Assembly: GCF_045679555.1 (NCBI RefSeq)
Contig: NC_092120.1
Coordinates: forward strand, 13,071,805-13,135,804
DNA length: 64,000 bases
From: Salvelinus alpinus
Lineage: Eukaryota; Chordata; Actinopteri; Salmoniformes; Salmonidae
Reading direction: 5' to 3'
Below are positions 45,101 through 55,660 of this stretch, one piece after another. Every line of letters begins with the position of its first letter. Position 1 is the stretch's first letter. The notes under the pieces are model-generated. The model searched no databases, was not told where the DNA came from, and saw only the letters and a list, made by a program, of their open reading frames with translations. The position numbers were made by a program, and so were the translations under genes.

Positions 45101-46881
45101 CTCCCAATCACGGCCGGATGTAATACAGGCTGGATTCGAACCAAAGACTGTAGTGACGCCTCTTGCACTGAGATGCAGTGCCTTAGACCGCTGTGTCCAT
45201 GTGTGTGTGTGTGATCTATTTAACTGTACTAGAATGCTTAAAAGGCCGCAAAAAAATTTAATATTGGTATTGGGGCTTTTTTGGCAAGGAAAATATCGGA
45301 ATCGGACAAAAATGTCATATTGGTGCATCACTAATTGTAATGTAATCTACTGTGTTACACTGCAAAACACACTGAAGGTATTTTACTGTGGATTTGTGAC
45401 AGTCTTTCACAGCACTGATAAATAAAAAATAATTGACAACCCAGAACCCAGGCCTGTCAAAGCAGGCCTGGGTTCTGGACAGCCAGACTGTGTGGATGAA
45501 AGGTCATACCTGCATTTTGCCCTCTCCTTGTAGGCCCGCAACTTCTCAGGGTCGGCACGGATTCTCTCTCTGTATTGCCGCTGTGTCTCTGCGCTTGACA
45601 GCCTCCCTGATGTCAAGAGACAATAGAACCGTATTGTTATTGGCATGATCCTCTTAAACCTGAATTTAACTTGGATTTTACCATGAACCTCATAGCATAA
45701 TCCATAAGACCGCTTACAACTTTACAATCCCCTCACCACTCCACTATAAAAAAATCAACAACAAACAAAAAAGGACAGAGACAAGACACACAAGCATACT
45801 TTTCACACGCTCTGTCGATGTCTCCTCAGACAGTTCTGAACGTCTATCGCCTGGACTCTGGCTACCAGCAACAGAAGACGTTCCATCAGACTCTTTCCCC
45901 AAGACGTGCATCGGGCCTAAGCCCTCCTGTTGTTCCGCAATGCTCTCCTCACTCATCTCCCATTTGATGTAGAAGGACCCAGTGTCAGCAGGCTCCTCTT
46001 TTATCACTGGGCTGGTGACTGGACTGGCTGATGGGGACTGGCCTCTGGTTCTCTCTGCTGAAAGCCCAGGAGACCCTGCATTGAGACCTGGGATTGAAAA
46101 AATACATTTTATCTAAAGCTGGGGTTGGTCTCAAACTGGCCAGGTTTGAGCATAGACATGTTCAAGTAGCCTTTACCAGCAGATCAGTTACCATGAACAA
46201 GAAGATGTCTCATCATAGGCATTGCAATGCTAAATAGGGCAGTAACTAGTACACAATGATAATCTGCAGAACATATACTGAGGCTAGTAGGGTAGTTAGC
46301 TACATGACCACATGAGAAAACATTTTATGTCATGTACCAGATTTTTCCCACTATTGGCAATGGCATAACTTTAGCATATGGGGAATATCAACTATGAATG
46401 CATTCATCATGATATCATAGTGTCTATAATGATGTACACACTGACATTTATGCACCGGTGACCTGAGTGGGAATGTGCAGTATTATGAACTACTGATAAC
46501 CAAGCAATTAGGACAGAGCTACTCACTGGGGAAATCCATTCTCCAATCATTTTCGCTTGCCACCTCGTTCTCATTGCACATTGGTTTTCCAAAATCTCTT
46601 CCTGGTGAAAGTGCAGAAAATTCAAAGGATAGGCCTACTCGAAATGCTGTTAATTCGTCTTCAGCTTTTTTAAGCTTACATTTAAGCGTTTCATTTTCTT
46701 TGTCCCTTTCGGCCACCTTCCTTTCATATTCTAGTATTTTGGTACTGTTCATATTGTAAATAACATCCATGACAGTATTTACCGCTGTTCTGATAGCATT
46801 TTCCACTGCACGAGCGTTTTCTTCGTTTTGTAAACAGGAATTCATTGCTCTACTAGGGAGATAATAAAAATTCACCGACAC
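36131..46881 (-). CDS. Gene Y: coiled-coil, KEEP-motif, basic-tail protein (paralogue of gene X)
   Basis: Four minus-strand exons join in frame to 304 aa: 46881-46527, 46087-45800, 45606-45510 and 36305-36131. Donors and acceptors are GT-AG and phases match those of gene X. Exon 1 encodes an N-terminal coiled coil (NENARAVENAIRTAV, then KVAERDKENETLKCKLKKAE). Exon 2 is acidic with a SUMO-consensus-like VIKEEP and FYIKWEMSEE. Exons 3-4 are basic (SSAETQRQYRERIRADPEKL; ISDLPEETQRQQREAWREAS). Family knowledge: similar N-termini occur in fish zinc-finger-like nuclear proteins; no zinc finger is present here, and a nuclear role is inference. The 9.2-kb third intron holds other exons (39.4-42.2 and 36.8-38.0 kb). 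Exon 3 could instead splice to the SAMD3-like exon at 42196 in the same phase. Confidence 0.72.
36422..36507 (+). mobile_element. LINE 3'-tail fragment
   Basis: 'gttggagctagaaacacaag' through 'aactttgatttgat' is the common salmonid LINE/SINE tail. Confidence 0.65.
36808..38036 (-). CDS. Partial gene Z: possible C4 zinc-ribbon exon, unknown domain, acidic C-terminus
   Basis: Two well-spliced minus-strand exons: 37696-37534 (LRKVHALGFRSVLIGKQ, then GCWGVTIMMPTNP, then LQELLKYYESLL; donor gtaagt) and 37034-36808 (acceptor ...caaacag; acidic, EGQEGQDGEEGDV, ending YQPPAKKTK and TAG). They join in phase. Upstream, about 38030-37880, a frame reads KVCDNCKRLLNYAS and KICESCKTVQPFKK, four CxxC cysteines like a small zinc ribbon, then ends at TAA. 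No donor fits between it and the next exon, so that part may be degraded. I recall a similar exon order in uncharacterised teleost proteins but cannot name the gene. No start codon is found. It lies in the last intron of gene Y, on the same strand. Confidence 0.55.
37205..37495. mobile_element. MITE with terminal inverted repeats, inside a gene Z intron
   Basis: The left end 'actgtacaaaacattaagga' and the right end 'tccttaatgttttgtacact' are inverted repeats. A small tandem (cagaggggagttgttggtac, about 20 bp, two copies at 37135-37171) sits just before it. Confidence 0.8.
39391..42196 (-). CDS. SAMD3-like C-terminal region, four exons
   Basis: Minus-strand exons 42196-41287, 41139-41070, 40806-40632 and 39544-39391 join in one frame to a stop (TGA, 39393-39391). 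Introns are GT-AG except the third, whose donor is GC (gcaagt). The product matches the C-terminal region of the SAMD3-like family expanded in teleosts: WISNFHVPWQQTP, RRLMVRITVDAM, YSSLLTQIKTRVE, YGCINWHPQDLPEGETPD, TYINQRHMIN, EQWPFLFAKR, HMLTGVEID, KWMVSIEGRVV, ATLELIQRFLVGINP, ending FLKDLTEFEW. Its first exon starts AG|G after a clean acceptor (tttttag), so it needs an upstream exon ending in phase 2. No SAM domain or start exon is recognisable between 42.2 and 45.5 kb. Exon 3 of gene Y (ending 45510) has the right phase. Biochemical role unknown. Confidence 0.8.
39958..40160 (+). mobile_element. tRNA-derived SINE
   Basis: A tRNA-like head with A box (tagcctagtggttagagcgt) and B box (gatcgaatcc), then 'ccgagctgacaaggtaaaaa', and a tail 'cttgcctagttaaataaagg' shared with fish LINEs. 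It lies in the third intron of the SAMD3-like exons. It is not a functional tRNA gene, since no acceptor stem closes around the head. Confidence 0.88.
42197..43008. other. Intronic or intergenic; no exon recognised
   Basis: I looked here for the start of the SAMD3-like gene and saw no SAM domain or clean exon. Mostly AT-rich. Confidence 0.4.
43009..43690 (-). mobile_element. tRNA-promoter-bearing interspersed repeat
   Basis: A salmonid repeat running from gtaaccgatgtgaaatggct (left) to aatcggtcgacctctaact (right). Near 43152-43170 a B-box-like 'ctggttcgagcccagg' stands in a tRNA-like context. The left third has been shortened by small deletions. AT-rich right part without ORF. Class not certain; a composite SINE is the best guess. 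Confidence 0.65.
43691..44300. repeat. Box-motif repeat, copy 1
   Basis: It carries a 40-bp box (tgacatggggtatcagtcta then ctcggtgacaccca) near its left end, a second forward copy in the middle (43920-43945) and an inverted copy at 44112-44153. The whole unit recurs in opposite orientation at 55140-55660. Confidence 0.75.
45004..45205 (-). mobile_element. tRNA-derived SINE, minus orientation
   Basis: The reversed tail 'aacctttaactaggcaagtc' is at the left. The reversed tRNA-like head lies at the right, with B box (complement of ggattcgaacc) and 'cactgagatgcagtgcctta'. The distal end of the head is truncated at a GT repeat. It lies in the intron after exon 3 of gene Y. Confidence 0.85.
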
Positions 46882-47205
46882 AGCCTAACGTTACCTAGTT
46901 TGCTAAATTGGCCAAGTCACAGAGTGAAGCAGCAATACCAAAGATACTTATAACTAGCTAGCTAACCCTTTTGTCTGTGGCACTGTAACGTTAACGTCAC
47001 TAGCTAGCTCAGCTGGCTAAACAGCAGCAAACAACTTTACCGATGTGTGCGTCAGTTTGTAACACTCCAGTGACAATATTATCGAAGAGAGAAAGCGAAC
47101 AAAAGTGTGGTATTTCAAAGGCACTTTCATAAAATCTTCGGAAAAAAAGAATTTGACATGTTTTAGAGAGCAACTGTATTGCAGCTAGATGTTTACCTCG
47201 CAGTT

Positions 47206-47238
47206 CACTTCCGCCGCGTTGAACGCGCGCGTCACGTG
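47206..47238 (-). promoter_or_regulatory. Probable proximal promoter of gene Y (ETS-type and CACGTG motifs)
   Basis: CACTTCCG (47206-47213, an ETS/GABP-type core in reverse) lies beside a CpG-rich stretch (gaacgcgcgcgtcacgtg) with an E-box CACGTG at 47233-47238. This is about 325 bp upstream of the gene Y start codon and 300 bp past the gene X stop. The same ttcacttccgc stands upstream of gene X. No TATA box is visible. Confidence 0.5.
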
Positions 47239-47533
47239 TCAAATGTGTTTGTGGTGGCTCAATCACAGCACCATCTATTGGTAAATCGGTGAATAATCAA
47301 ATAGCAATAGGTGTACAATGTGAACTAATTTATTGACATTTCTAAAAAAAATCATAAACATACAACATTAACAGCCCCAACCAATTCATTGAATAACTGG
47401 ATTGTTAGAATATGATACAGAACTCATTCCCTCAACAAAGGAGATATCAACAATTATGATCCCCAAATCCCCATCTTTGTTCAGTAGCCTAAACTCATCT
47501 GTGCAGGCCTAATCCCCCCCACCGAATTCCACC

Positions 47534-49032
47534 CTACTGCCTGCCCCTGCAGTGTCCCCTAGTCCAACCAGGTGTCTCTGTGTTCTGGGAGAGGTGGCAG
47601 GGCTGTGTGAGGTTCGTCTGGAGGGAGGACATTTTGCGGGCACGACAGCGTCTGGATGCTTCTCTCCAGGCCTCTCTCTTCAATCTGCGGGTCTCTTCAG
47701 GTAAATCTGATATCGACACCTTCCTCTGCTGATTCCTGAAAAAAAGGAGTGAGTATGAACACAGATATTATAACAAATACACATGATCACAACGTTAAAC
47801 ATATTGCATGCTCTGTTTTCAAATGTCTATGAAATGAACGTCTCCATGCAGGACAATGGAATTAAGATGAATTCTATTCACGGTAATGTCAATATTCTCA
47901 TCAAGACTATTGAAGGTAGACACCCAGACTGTGGTAGTGAAAGGTACTGTAACCTATTTACCTGCGTCGTTCCTTCTCCTTGTAGGCCCGGAACTTCTCA
48001 GGGTCAGCACGGACTCGCTCTCTGAACCTCCGCTGTGTCTCTGCACTTGACAGCCTCCCTGAGACAATAGAACCATATTGTCGTTAGCATGATCCTTTTA
48101 AACCTGAAAAAAAACAACAACAAAAAAACATTTCACATGCATACTTTTCAGATGCCTGGTTGGTCTCTCCCCATACTCATGTCCACTCTGGCTACCAGCA
48201 ACAGGGTGAGTTCCGTCTCTTTGCATGGTTGGAGTTCCACCCCTCTGCTGGGCTTCATACTCTTTTCCCAGGACGTGTGTCGGGCCTAGGCCCTCCCGTT
48301 GCTCCCCAATGCCCTCCTCACTCATCTCCCATTTAATGTAGAATGTCTCAATGTCAGAGGGCTCCTCTTTTATCACTGGTCTGGTGACTGGACTGGGTGA
48401 TGGGGACTGGCCTCTGGTTCGCTCTGCTAAAAGCCCAGACTCTTCTGCAGAATGGGAGGAAGGGTTCTGGTGATGGGACATATAAATAGTTGATGCCCCA
48501 GTGGGAAGAGCTGTGTCTTTGCACTGGGAAAAAACCTGTGGAGGAGTCCTTCCACCAAGACCTGTGATCAAAACAAAGATATTTGGACAAAAGCAGGGGT
48601 TGGTAAGTGTATGTCAAAGAGTTAAAAATTGGGATAAAATCAATCGGGACAATACTCACTGGGGAAATCTATTCTCCAATCAGCTCTGCTTGACACCTCG
48701 TTTTCATTGCAAATTGGTTTCCCTCTTTGCATTTCTGGTGAAAGTGCATAAGTGCTTGACCTGACTTGATGACATTCATTTCCAGAAAATTCAAAGGAGC
48801 CTCGCAATGCTGTGATCTCTCGTTCTGCTGTTTTAACTTTGCGTTTCAGCGTTTCGTTTTCTTTGTCCTTCTCGGCCAACTTACTTTGATATTCCTGTAT
48901 TTTGGTACTGTTGATACTAGAAATAACACTCAAAACATTATGTATCGCTGTTCTAACTGCATGTTCGACTGCACGAGTGTCGTCTTCATTTTGCAAAAAG
49001 GAGAACGTTGCTCTACTATGGAAATAATTCAT
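47534..49032 (-). CDS. Gene X: coiled-coil, KEEP-motif, basic-tail protein, complete
   Basis: Four minus-strand exons, 49032-48660, 48561-48145, 48058-47962 and 47735-47534, join to 1089 nt (362 aa) with GT-AG introns and no stops. Exon 1: N-terminal coiled coil (NEDDTRAVEHAVRTAI, then KLAEKDKENETLKRKVKTAE). Exon 2: serine/proline-rich, with VIKEEPSDIETFYIKWE, a possible SUMO site (IKEE). Exon 3: SSAETQRRFRERVRADPEKF. Exon 4: VSISDLPEETRRLKREAWRE, then SRRCRARKM and a short tail. Exons 3 and 4 form a charged, probably helical, basic region. The coiled coil suggests dimerisation, and the basic part suggests nucleic-acid or nuclear function; both are inference. The start is the ATG at 49032, the first after the ETS-type promoter motif. 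Tandem paralogue of gene Y just downstream. I do not know a name. Confidence 0.78.
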
Positions 49033-49228
49033 TTTCTTTCTACATGAAAGCCGGCCACTAAAGACTGCATGTGCACCAAGCAGTGCTAGCCGACAGCTTC
49101 TAACACAGGTGATGAGATAACAACAAATTGGTAAGAGAACGAACCGGCGGTATTTCAAAAGAACACGTTAATACCAGAGAAAATAAGACAACAGACCCAG
49201 TTCATGTTGATTATCTCCAAACAACATT

Positions 49229-49236
49229 CACTTCCG
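49229..49236 (-). promoter_or_regulatory. ETS-type motif upstream of gene X
   Basis: CACTTCCG inside attcacttccgc, about 200 bp upstream of the gene X start codon and in the same 11-bp context as upstream of gene Y. Confidence 0.45.
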
Positions 49237-49304
49237 CATGTATTTTAAAGGTGGTGGCGAAGTCACAGCGGCGTCTAGTGGTGGCTAACTCAATGCTGAT
49301 TTTG

Positions 49305-49860
49305 TTTAAAGTTTCACGTTTTAATGTCACATGCGCAAGTACAGTGAAATGCCTTTCTTGCAAACTCAAAACCCAACAATGCAATAATCAATAACAATGT
49401 ATCACCAGAAAGGAACACACGAGAAATACTAATAAGAAATATGAAATACACAGTAAAGCAAGTAAGTAGGCATACTATATACAGGAAATATTTAAAAAGT
49501 CAGTTCCAATACTATGCATGTGCAGGGATACTGGAGTGATGGAGGTAGATAGGTATAAGGGGAATAGGCAACAGGATATACGATAGACAGAGTAGCAGCA
49601 GCTTGCATGTGAGTTGGCTTGCGGGTGTGTAGAGTTTGTGTGTTGTGTTGGAGTGACAGTGTGTGTGAGTGTGGTGCCCTGTTAGTGTGCATGGAGACAT
49701 TGCAAATATTGAAATAAAAGGGCCAACTTGCAGTAGCAGCTTTGCTCCACATGATGGTAGTATACAGCAAATAATATGGACATAAGGGAAGAAAGTTGCC
49801 CATTGCTCCAAAGCTGTAGGTACCAGCTTTTGACAGATGGTCACAGTCCATCATATATGC
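49305..49860 (-). mobile_element. LINE 3' region, minus orientation, 5'-truncated
   Basis: It starts with the reversed tail (tcacatgcgcaagtacagtg, gaaatgcctttcttgcaaac) and continues through ggagtgatggaggtagatag and a GT-rich stretch near 49625-49680. No RT motif is readable. Confidence 0.65.
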
Positions 49861-51934
49861 ACAGGTGCATTATATCATCAAAATAAAGCCAGAAAGTTTT
49901 ATGGGAATATCTTTACAAATTAATGTGGATATATCCATATAATGTGGTTTGCTGGCTCATAACATTTCAGGTTATGGATATGCATGGAAATCTAAATAAA
50001 TTGTTGTGAGCAGAAAGTATGGGATAGATTGGGGTGGAATTACAAGTCTAACAATAGACAACCAAAAATATAACATTAAAAATTATAGCTTTGGACATTT
50101 CTTGATCATTGGAAGGATGGACCAATATGAGGTAAAGTCAGGTAATCTGTATACATATCCTGCTTAGTTCTTACTGTCTGACTGAAATAGAAAAACACAT
50201 GGAGTCATCACAAGTGCAAACACAGTCACAGCATGTTCCTTTTTAGCCTTTTTGTGACCTGGGTGTTAGGGGAAGCATTCTTTTCATTAGAAGTGGCTGA
50301 AATGACTCTCCCAGGTCTAGGGGTTTTAACGCTCTTGAGGCTGCTTCACCAAGTTGTTCTGTGACCCGGATACTAAAGCAAAGTGGTGGAGGTGTCTTAT
50401 CGTGGGGGGTGTAGGACTTGTATGTTGAGAGTAGATGGAGGTGGTAGGGGGGAGAATGCAGTCTTGCAGCTGTGCATGTGCTTGTGTGTCCGTGTGTTTG
50501 AATAAGGGGGGGCAGAAAAGATTCAGAAGTGTTGGAGCAGAAAATCTCTCTCCCTCCTCTTTTCTCTCACTCCTTTTCTCTTTCTCTCCCTCCGTCGCTG
50601 GGCCAGACGTAAAGCAACAGCAATTTGCGCGATTTCACAGCTCACTGGGTCCCTAAAACTCTGACTGCCCTGCAATGACAGAGGGAGAGGAGGAGGAGAA
50701 GGGAGAGGAAGGAATGAGGAAGAGGACAGAGATAAAGGGATGGAGAGGCAGGGTGGTGGCGAGGGTAAATAGAGGAGGAGGATTAAGAAAAGCAAATTAA
50801 AAAAGAACAGAGAACATTGTAGAGAGATGGGGGAAGATTTATTATAATATATACATATATTTGGCTAAATGTGAGGGCAGGGCAAGATGTGTACTGTATT
50901 GTGACGGAAACAAGAATACATGCATGTGTAGCACTGATCCAACACTGAAACTGTCAAACCTTGATGAAGACATGGGGCTAATATATTCCCATCTGTAAGA
51001 GACTTCATCTTACTTAAACAGTGTAAACAGTTTTATATCTCAGGTCTATAAGGAAATACTTGGACATTTCATGAAAATACTATGGACCTTTCTGGGAATA
51101 TGTGTAAGAAATAATAAGAGCCATTTTGGATGCTAATCCCAACATCTGACCCGGAGTCCTAATCCGTTCATCTCTCCATGCCCTCTTAGACATCAATAGG
51201 GTTCCCTTTGGGTGGTCATTACCCTGCCAAGTGTCTGTCCTTTGGAGCAGGGTCACCCTCGAGACCCCTCAAGGACCACCACCAACTTCTGAAGACCTGC
51301 ACCGCACGAGGTTAGAGACACATTCTTGAACAGAGTCACAGACAGGGATACATACAGACCAACTTTTCCTTTCTTCATTTAACTTCATACAGATAGCGGT
51401 TGTCTTTGTCAGTGGCTCTCGACCTTGGTCAGCTATTCTTAAACACCTTGCAGCAGGCATGCAGCAGAGGATTGAGACCAAGAGACTCAATTCCATCCTT
51501 AAGTCTTTCAGAACCCCAGACCGCGAGTCCAGTCGAGGGATAGTCGACACTCCGAACACCCTCTCTCAAGACTAGAGGGCAGGGAAAGACGTTAAGAGGC
51601 TGAGCAAGAGAGAGGGAAAAGAGGGAGCCATTGAGATAAGAGGTGTCACCTGAATGCTTTGTCTTGAGAGAGTTAAGAGCGGGTTCAGGGGTGGTTCAGG
51701 ACATCTGGGCAGGGTTTGAAGGGTCAGCCAAGGGACAGGAAACCCTCCTAATCCCCCAGCTGGGCCTGGAGGAGAGGATTTGGCCCCACTCGGCCCCCGG
51801 CCCCAATCCCAACACCCACAACAGTAGCTAATTGAGCACCACTCTGATCACAGCACTCCCATCTAAAGCCTGAATGCTTTCACAGGCTTTTGGAGCTCAG
51901 CCTGGAAATCTGTGCTACTGTATCTATTATGGTA
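49861..51934. other. Repeat-poor intergenic sequence
   Basis: No gene. There is a purine/pyrimidine-skewed stretch at 50540-50800 (tctctctccctcc on one side, gggagaggaggaggag on the other). The non-repetitive look would suit conserved non-coding DNA, but that cannot be judged from one sequence. Confidence 0.35.
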
Positions 51935-52073
51935 GATTGATAACATCTATGTGCACAGCATATAGGAAGCCTGCGAATTGAATTCTAAGCACTTCACACA
52001 GATGTACAGATGGCTGCAAAGGCTTTGAATATGTTCTGCCTGCCTGTATGCATACAGTTAGACACTGTTGGCA
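51935..52073 (+). repeat. Left arm of a perfect 139-bp inverted repeat
   Basis: Reverse-complement identical, base for base by eye, to 53281-53419. It lies in otherwise unique sequence and appears to be the source copy. Confidence 0.93.
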
Positions 52074-53042
52074 GGCATGTTAAGAATATTGATAACAAGA
52101 TAGGCGGATGGATGGACTTAGAGTTCAATGAAGGAATAGAGGGCAGTAGTTTGTATACAAATATGTGCAAACATAGCTAAGGCAGGCTGGTACATAGTTA
52201 GAGGACACTGGCCTTGAGCTCATGTTGTGTTGCCTCTCTCCTCTCAAATAACTGCCCCTCCCCCCACATCGCATTACCATACAGGCCGAGGGGTCAAGTG
52301 AAGGTGCTGTCCTCCACCAGCCAACTGGAAAACTAAAGAGTTCAAGAGGTCATGGATAAGCAGCACAGTTGGCTGGTTGGTCAGACAAATCAAATTTACA
52401 TCATATTGTGTTCCCTCTTAAATCACGGTACATATGGAATTAGGTTGGAAGACTGCGCATTTAATTGAGTTTATCCTGGTACTTGACCAAAATATTGATA
52501 AGAAATGACATTAGATCAATTGACAATGCTGAATTATGTTTTTTAAGTTTTATTTAGCTTATCTAATAATATCATGCAAAATTATTACAACTTTAGTTTG
52601 CTGGTCGAAGGAATTGCCCATAGAGCGCCGAGACAGGATTGTGTTGAGACACAGATCTGGGGAAGGGTACCAAAAAATAAATCTGCAGAAGTTCCCCATA
52701 CACAGTGGCCTCCATCATTCTTAAATGGAAGAAGTTTGGAACCACCAATCTGGCCTTTATGGTAGAGTGGCCAGACGGAAGCCACTCATCAGTAAAAGGC
52801 ACATGACCAGCCCGCTTGGAGTTTGCCAAATGGCATCTAAAGGACTCTCAGACCATGAGAAACAAGATTCTCTGGTCTGATGAAACCAAGATTGAACTAT
52901 TTGTCCTGAATGCCAAGCGTCACGTTTAGAGGAAACCAGGCACCGCTCATCACCTGGCCAATACCATCCTTTTTTTTGTATGTATGTTTGCTTTTTTTAT
53001 TAGTTTAGCTGAAACAAGGTTGCTTTGCAGTATTCTGGATGC

Positions 53043-53278
53043 ATATAGCAGGAAACCTGTATGTGTGTAGTAACCACTGACCTGGTGCATTTACATTATT
53101 GGTTTCTGACAGTGTGCAGAAATTCTTTGGTTGTGCAAACCCACAGTTTCATCTACTTTCATATAGCAGGAAACCTGTATGTGTGTAGTAACCACTGACC
53201 TGGTGCATTTACATTATTGGTTTCTGACAGTGTGCAGAAATTCTTTGGTTGTGCAAACCCACAGTTTCATCTACTTTC
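53043..53278. repeat. Perfect 118-bp tandem duplication
   Basis: 53043-53160 and 53161-53278 are identical by eye (each starts atatagcaggaaacctgtat). They form part of the filler in the Tc1 relic. Confidence 0.95.
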
Positions 53279-53280
53279 TT

Positions 53281-53419
53281 TGCCAACAGTGTCTAACTGT
53301 ATGCATACAGGCAGGCAGAACATATTCAAAGCCTTTGCAGCCATCTGTACATCTGTGTGAAGTGCTTAGAATTCAATTCGCAGGCTTCCTATATGCTGTG
53401 CACATAGATGTTATCAATC
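53281..53419 (-). repeat. Right arm of the perfect 139-bp inverted repeat
   Basis: An exact inverted copy of 51935-52073, two bases after the tandem duplication and directly before the Tc1 sequence resumes. Confidence 0.93.
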
Positions 53420-53889
53420 ATTTTTCAGCGAGAGGAACTGGGAGACTAGTCAGGATCAAGACAAAGATGAACAGAGCAAAGTACAGAGAGGTCCTTGATG
53501 AAAACCTGCTCCAGAAACTGATATTTCATTTTTTTATTTCTAAAACCTGTTTTTGCTTTGTCATTATGGGGGTAGATTGATGAGGGGAAAAAATAATTGA
53601 ATCTATTTTAGAATGAGGCTGTAATGTAACACAATTGTTGGTCAGGTCATGTCATAGTTCTTTGTCCCTGCTCTTTTGAACAGTGCTGAATAGACTGTTG
53701 AACAGCCATCACTAGCCGTCTACCGGGTGATGCACACTCACTCACACAAAACACACACACAAGCTATCACACACACACCTCATACTCACAAACACATGCA
53801 CATACACTCATACACACACAGCCAATGCTGCTGTCCCATGTTGGAGACATTGAACCACTGGTCACTTCCCGTTTCACACTGTGTATTTA

Positions 53890-54225
53890 AATACTGTATC
53901 CCCAACTTAGCTCATCATAATAGTTCTACTACTGTACATTGTATTTTAGTTACACTGTTTATACACACATATGTATTTACAGAATACACTGGATTCTTGA
54001 CAGAGCTTACTCTAATATATCCCCTGCTATACATATGCTATTTGGGTTGTTAATCAGATTTGTCCCAGATTTCTTGATTTCTTGTCCTTTTTTGTATTTT
54101 ATTTCCTTACATTTTAATTGTTTGACATTTTACAGCATTGTTAGGCACTAGTAACATAAGCATTTCACTGCACCAGCTATAACACCTGCTAAACTGTACG
54201 CGACCAATAAACTTTGAATCGATTT
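53890..54225 (+). mobile_element. LINE 3' tail, 5'-truncated
   Basis: The ending 'agcatttcactgcaccagct' and 'gcgaccaataaactttgaat' is the salmonid LINE tail. A CA-rich stretch precedes it at 53727-53822. Confidence 0.65.
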
Positions 54226-55139
54226 TTCTTTGAATAAGTTATTCAGTCCGTTTCATGTACAGAGGACAAGCTAAAAGTGAAGGGGTTTGGGTCCAGTTTG
54301 CCACCACCACCCACAGGGAGATGTGCATTACATGCTACATTGGTGTTGGCACCTCTCATCTGAACTCACTATCTCTGTAATTTCCTTTTTATCCCTTCCA
54401 TGACTTTGACCTTCTCTGCGCTGCGAGCATTTGGTAAGCAGTGATTTATCTGCCAAATAAATTTGTTGGCTCCATTGAAATGTGTTTAAGGTGGGGGTCA
54501 TTCTCCAGGCCAAAGATGGCAGCTAATAAATCTAAGTTGGGTTGAGGGGCGAGAGGAGAGATAGATGGACCAGGAGATAAAAGGGGGGAGTTAACAACTC
54601 TGTGAATGGGGGGGGGGGGGGCATTCTAAGGAGATATAGGGTGTTTTATAGAGGCTTGAATGCTAAACGTCTCGGTACAGTGCAGCGTGGGAGACCTCAC
54701 CTTGAGTGAGATCCGGCATTAAGATGGAGCATCATTCATGTTGACAGTTTGAGGTTGAGCCAGCAGGTTAGAGGGCTCATCTAAAGAGTAAAGGGCGGTG
54801 TCCCTCCCTCCCAGCTCTCTGGGTTTAGAATGCTTTAGTTACATCACCGGCCTGAAAAATGACTGGCCTCATTCACATTATTACCCACAAACACTTCTCT
54901 ACTCCTAGCCTGTATCACTGGCATTATACATTACTTTGATGATCTGACTCTTTTAATAAGCATTTATGACAGTGTATATGATTTTATGAAGAAGGTGAAG
55001 GTTCGAATCTAGTTTGAATACTGTACTACTATCCCATATACACTCTTAGAAAAAAAGGTGCTACCTAGAACCGAAAAGGGTTATTCTGCTGTCCCCATAG
55101 GAGAACCTTTTAAATATCATTTTGGTTCCAGGTAGAATG
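54226..55139. other. No gene recognised
   Basis: Unique-looking sequence with a G12 run at 54608-54620. No coding potential seen. Confidence 0.35.
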
Positions 55140-55660
55140 TTGTTATATAAAATCAACAAAACACAATTTGTTAATTTGACAAATCTGTTGAAATCACACT
55201 GGATGTATTATACTTTAGAATTGCATTGGGGGCATACTTATTTCACTGTACAGCCTTACCTATGGATTGTGGATCAATGACATGGAGCATCAGTCTACTC
55301 AGTGACACCCAGAGAACATTAGCTCTTATTGCGGGACGCTGAAACAACCGTGATTTAAGCCACATTTATTGTCAACCTATGTGGATTGAACACTATTCCC
55401 GAGGAAAAACATTACTGCTTGGATGTTTTGGAGTCTAACTCTGAGGAGGACGTTGGTGGGAAAAAATCTTGGGTATTGAGTAGACTGATACCCCATTTCA
55501 TTGATCCCCAATCCTTAAGTAAAGCTGTACAGTGCCATATGAATGTCAAAACACAATAAGCTGACTAGGGAGGTGATTTCACACAGTCACAGTCCCGCGA
55601 TAAGAGCTACAACGCTAATATTTGCGTAAACTCTTCACATTTGTGTTCTGTGGGTGTCAC
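55140..55660. repeat. Box-motif repeat, copy 2 (inverted relative to copy 1)
   Basis: Shares with 43700-44300, on the opposite strand, the box sequence (tgagtagactgataccccat at 55476), 'aattgcattgggggcatact' and 'ttgttaatttgacaaatctg'. A LINE fragment follows directly. Confidence 0.75.

Larger units (their letters stand above)
52590..53640 (+). mobile_element. Tc1-like transposon relic disrupted by filler DNA
   Basis: 52590-52970 reads as a Tc1 transposase fragment (tggtagagtggccagacgga; the [12 protein letters not shown]-type catalytic motif at about 52872-52905). The same element resumes at 53420 (ttcagcgagaggaactggga, then cttgatgaaaacctgctcca) and runs to its 3' end (ttgctttgtcattatggggg). 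About 45 bp expected between these parts are missing, replaced by 52971-53419. Confidence 0.8.

Noticed and set aside
47009-47266. Minus-strand ORF of 85 codons upstream of gene Y
   Set aside because: It overlaps the CpG-rich promoter-like region of gene Y and has no counterpart upstream of gene X.
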